64,000 nucleotides of DNA from Paragonimus skrjabini miyazakii. Lineage: Eukaryota > Platyhelminthes > Trematoda > Plagiorchiida > Troglotrematidae. The notes beneath the pieces were generated by a model. That model was not told where the DNA came from, did not search any database, and worked only from the letters and a program-made list of their open reading frames with translations. A program made the translations under genes and the position numbers. How positions within the stretch are numbered: position 1 is the stretch's first letter; the number at the start of each line of letters is the position of its first letter. The DNA is taken from NCBI GenBank assembly GCA_014338405.1, contig JTDE01022276.1:16177-80176 (forward strand). The letters are read 5' to 3'. This document shows, in pieces, positions 63,131 through 64,000 of this stretch.

Positions 63131-64000
63131 ACGACCTAATGGTGTTCATTTCACTTGTAACCCCTTTTGTCACGAGTGCACTAATGCTCCTGTATGGGTA
63201 TAGACAATTTGACGGTATCTGTTAGGAGGCATCTCTCATAGCGAAACAGACAAAGCGAGCCGTGTAATGCTGCTGTATCCATGGTCGGGGTTCATCATCG
63301 TCTTTTAGATTGTGCCAGTCTGCAGGCAAATTCCTATGTTTTCTTTTCAGAAATTCACTGTTGGGTGAGTGGTTCTGTACTGTCCTAAATAACCAGTAGT
63401 ATTGCGGCCGTCCGATTAGACGCCTATATGTTTCTGCTGAATCCAATGTGTCTTTTCTCGTTTACATGTTTGCTTGGCTTGTTCGAACACCGTAAGTAGC
63501 ATGTATGACTGTTCGTTCAGTCCTATGGTGGCCACGAGAGACGCCTGGCCTGCAATTTCGTTTATTGCAGGAACTCCCGTACAGGTTATGTTAAACATGG
63601 GACCACGAACAGTTACACTGATTTGCACGACTGACTTGCATTCACACATTGGTTAGCAGTACGTTGTCATTCGCCATGTTGGCACTTCCCACATGGCGCG
63701 TACACCCTATTCCGATAGTTGCTTCTGGTCCGTCATCTTCCTGGCGTTGAGGCTCGCCGTTTTGTTCCTGAAAAGGCTTGTGTGTAGTATACTACTCATA
63801 AACGAAACTGTCCCTTCTCTCTCCTGTCTGTCTTTTATGGTAATCACTTGCCGTGTGTAGTCGTATGCTTTGAAAGCACTTTTTTTATCGCTTCCTGCTA
63901 ACGTTTTGACATTCACCTTTTCTCTTCCTCGGGCGATTATCAACCCGTTCGATCGACTGCGTGATTATTAGAGAATCCATCCGATAGTAGCCACACCACG

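Overview
The window looks like nuclear DNA of a digenean flatworm (fluke). The evidence is a single split gene with GT-AG introns, no operon-like packing, and a repeat load of CsRn1-like Gypsy, RTE-like LINE, Penelope-like and Tc1-like pieces. Base composition by eye is not as AT-rich as Schistosoma, so a liver- or lung-fluke-type genome is my inference; the species cannot be fixed from the sequence alone.

The one host gene I can support is a mitochondrial-type alanyl-tRNA synthetase (AARS2) on the + strand. I found 13 coding exons between about 6419 and 61314. They encode, in order, the class II aminoacylation core (exons 1-5), the tRNA-recognition helices (exons 6-8), the beta-barrel and editing domain (exons 9-12) and the start of the C-terminal coiled-coil region (exon 13). 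Every junction is GT-AG and the codon phases match across all 12 introns, giving about 1100 codons. The first exon with the initiator ATG and the last roughly 100 codons were not found; they probably lie outside the recognisable part of the window.

Most of the rest is transposon debris. Upstream, at 2264-6274, lies a complete but mutated LTR retrotransposon in antisense orientation, with two 175-bp LTRs. Its 5' LTR ends about 145 bp before the first recognised exon. The introns hold an RTE-like LINE family (LINE-A: fragments at 385-600, 12614-14515, 18209-22190, 31984-32413, 36386-40178 and short 3' tails), a second family (LINE-B: 26009-28900 and about 33100-35300), a third (LINE-C: 56340-57610) and a fourth fragment (62940-63130). 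Also present are a Tc1/mariner transposase remnant (about 10760-10990), a Penelope-like RT fragment cut by a 100-N assembly gap (42403-42667), a 525-bp near-palindrome (32416-32940), and a 419-bp element whose inverted ends carry hammerhead-like cores (59861-60279).

The gene itself needs nothing from these elements. They explain why an mRNA of about 3.3 kb or more is spread over 55 kb. The observations most worth checking are the inverted-repeat element with hammerhead-like cores, the large palindrome, the approximately 80-residue insertion in the synthetase core, and its unusual HTGQH editing motif.
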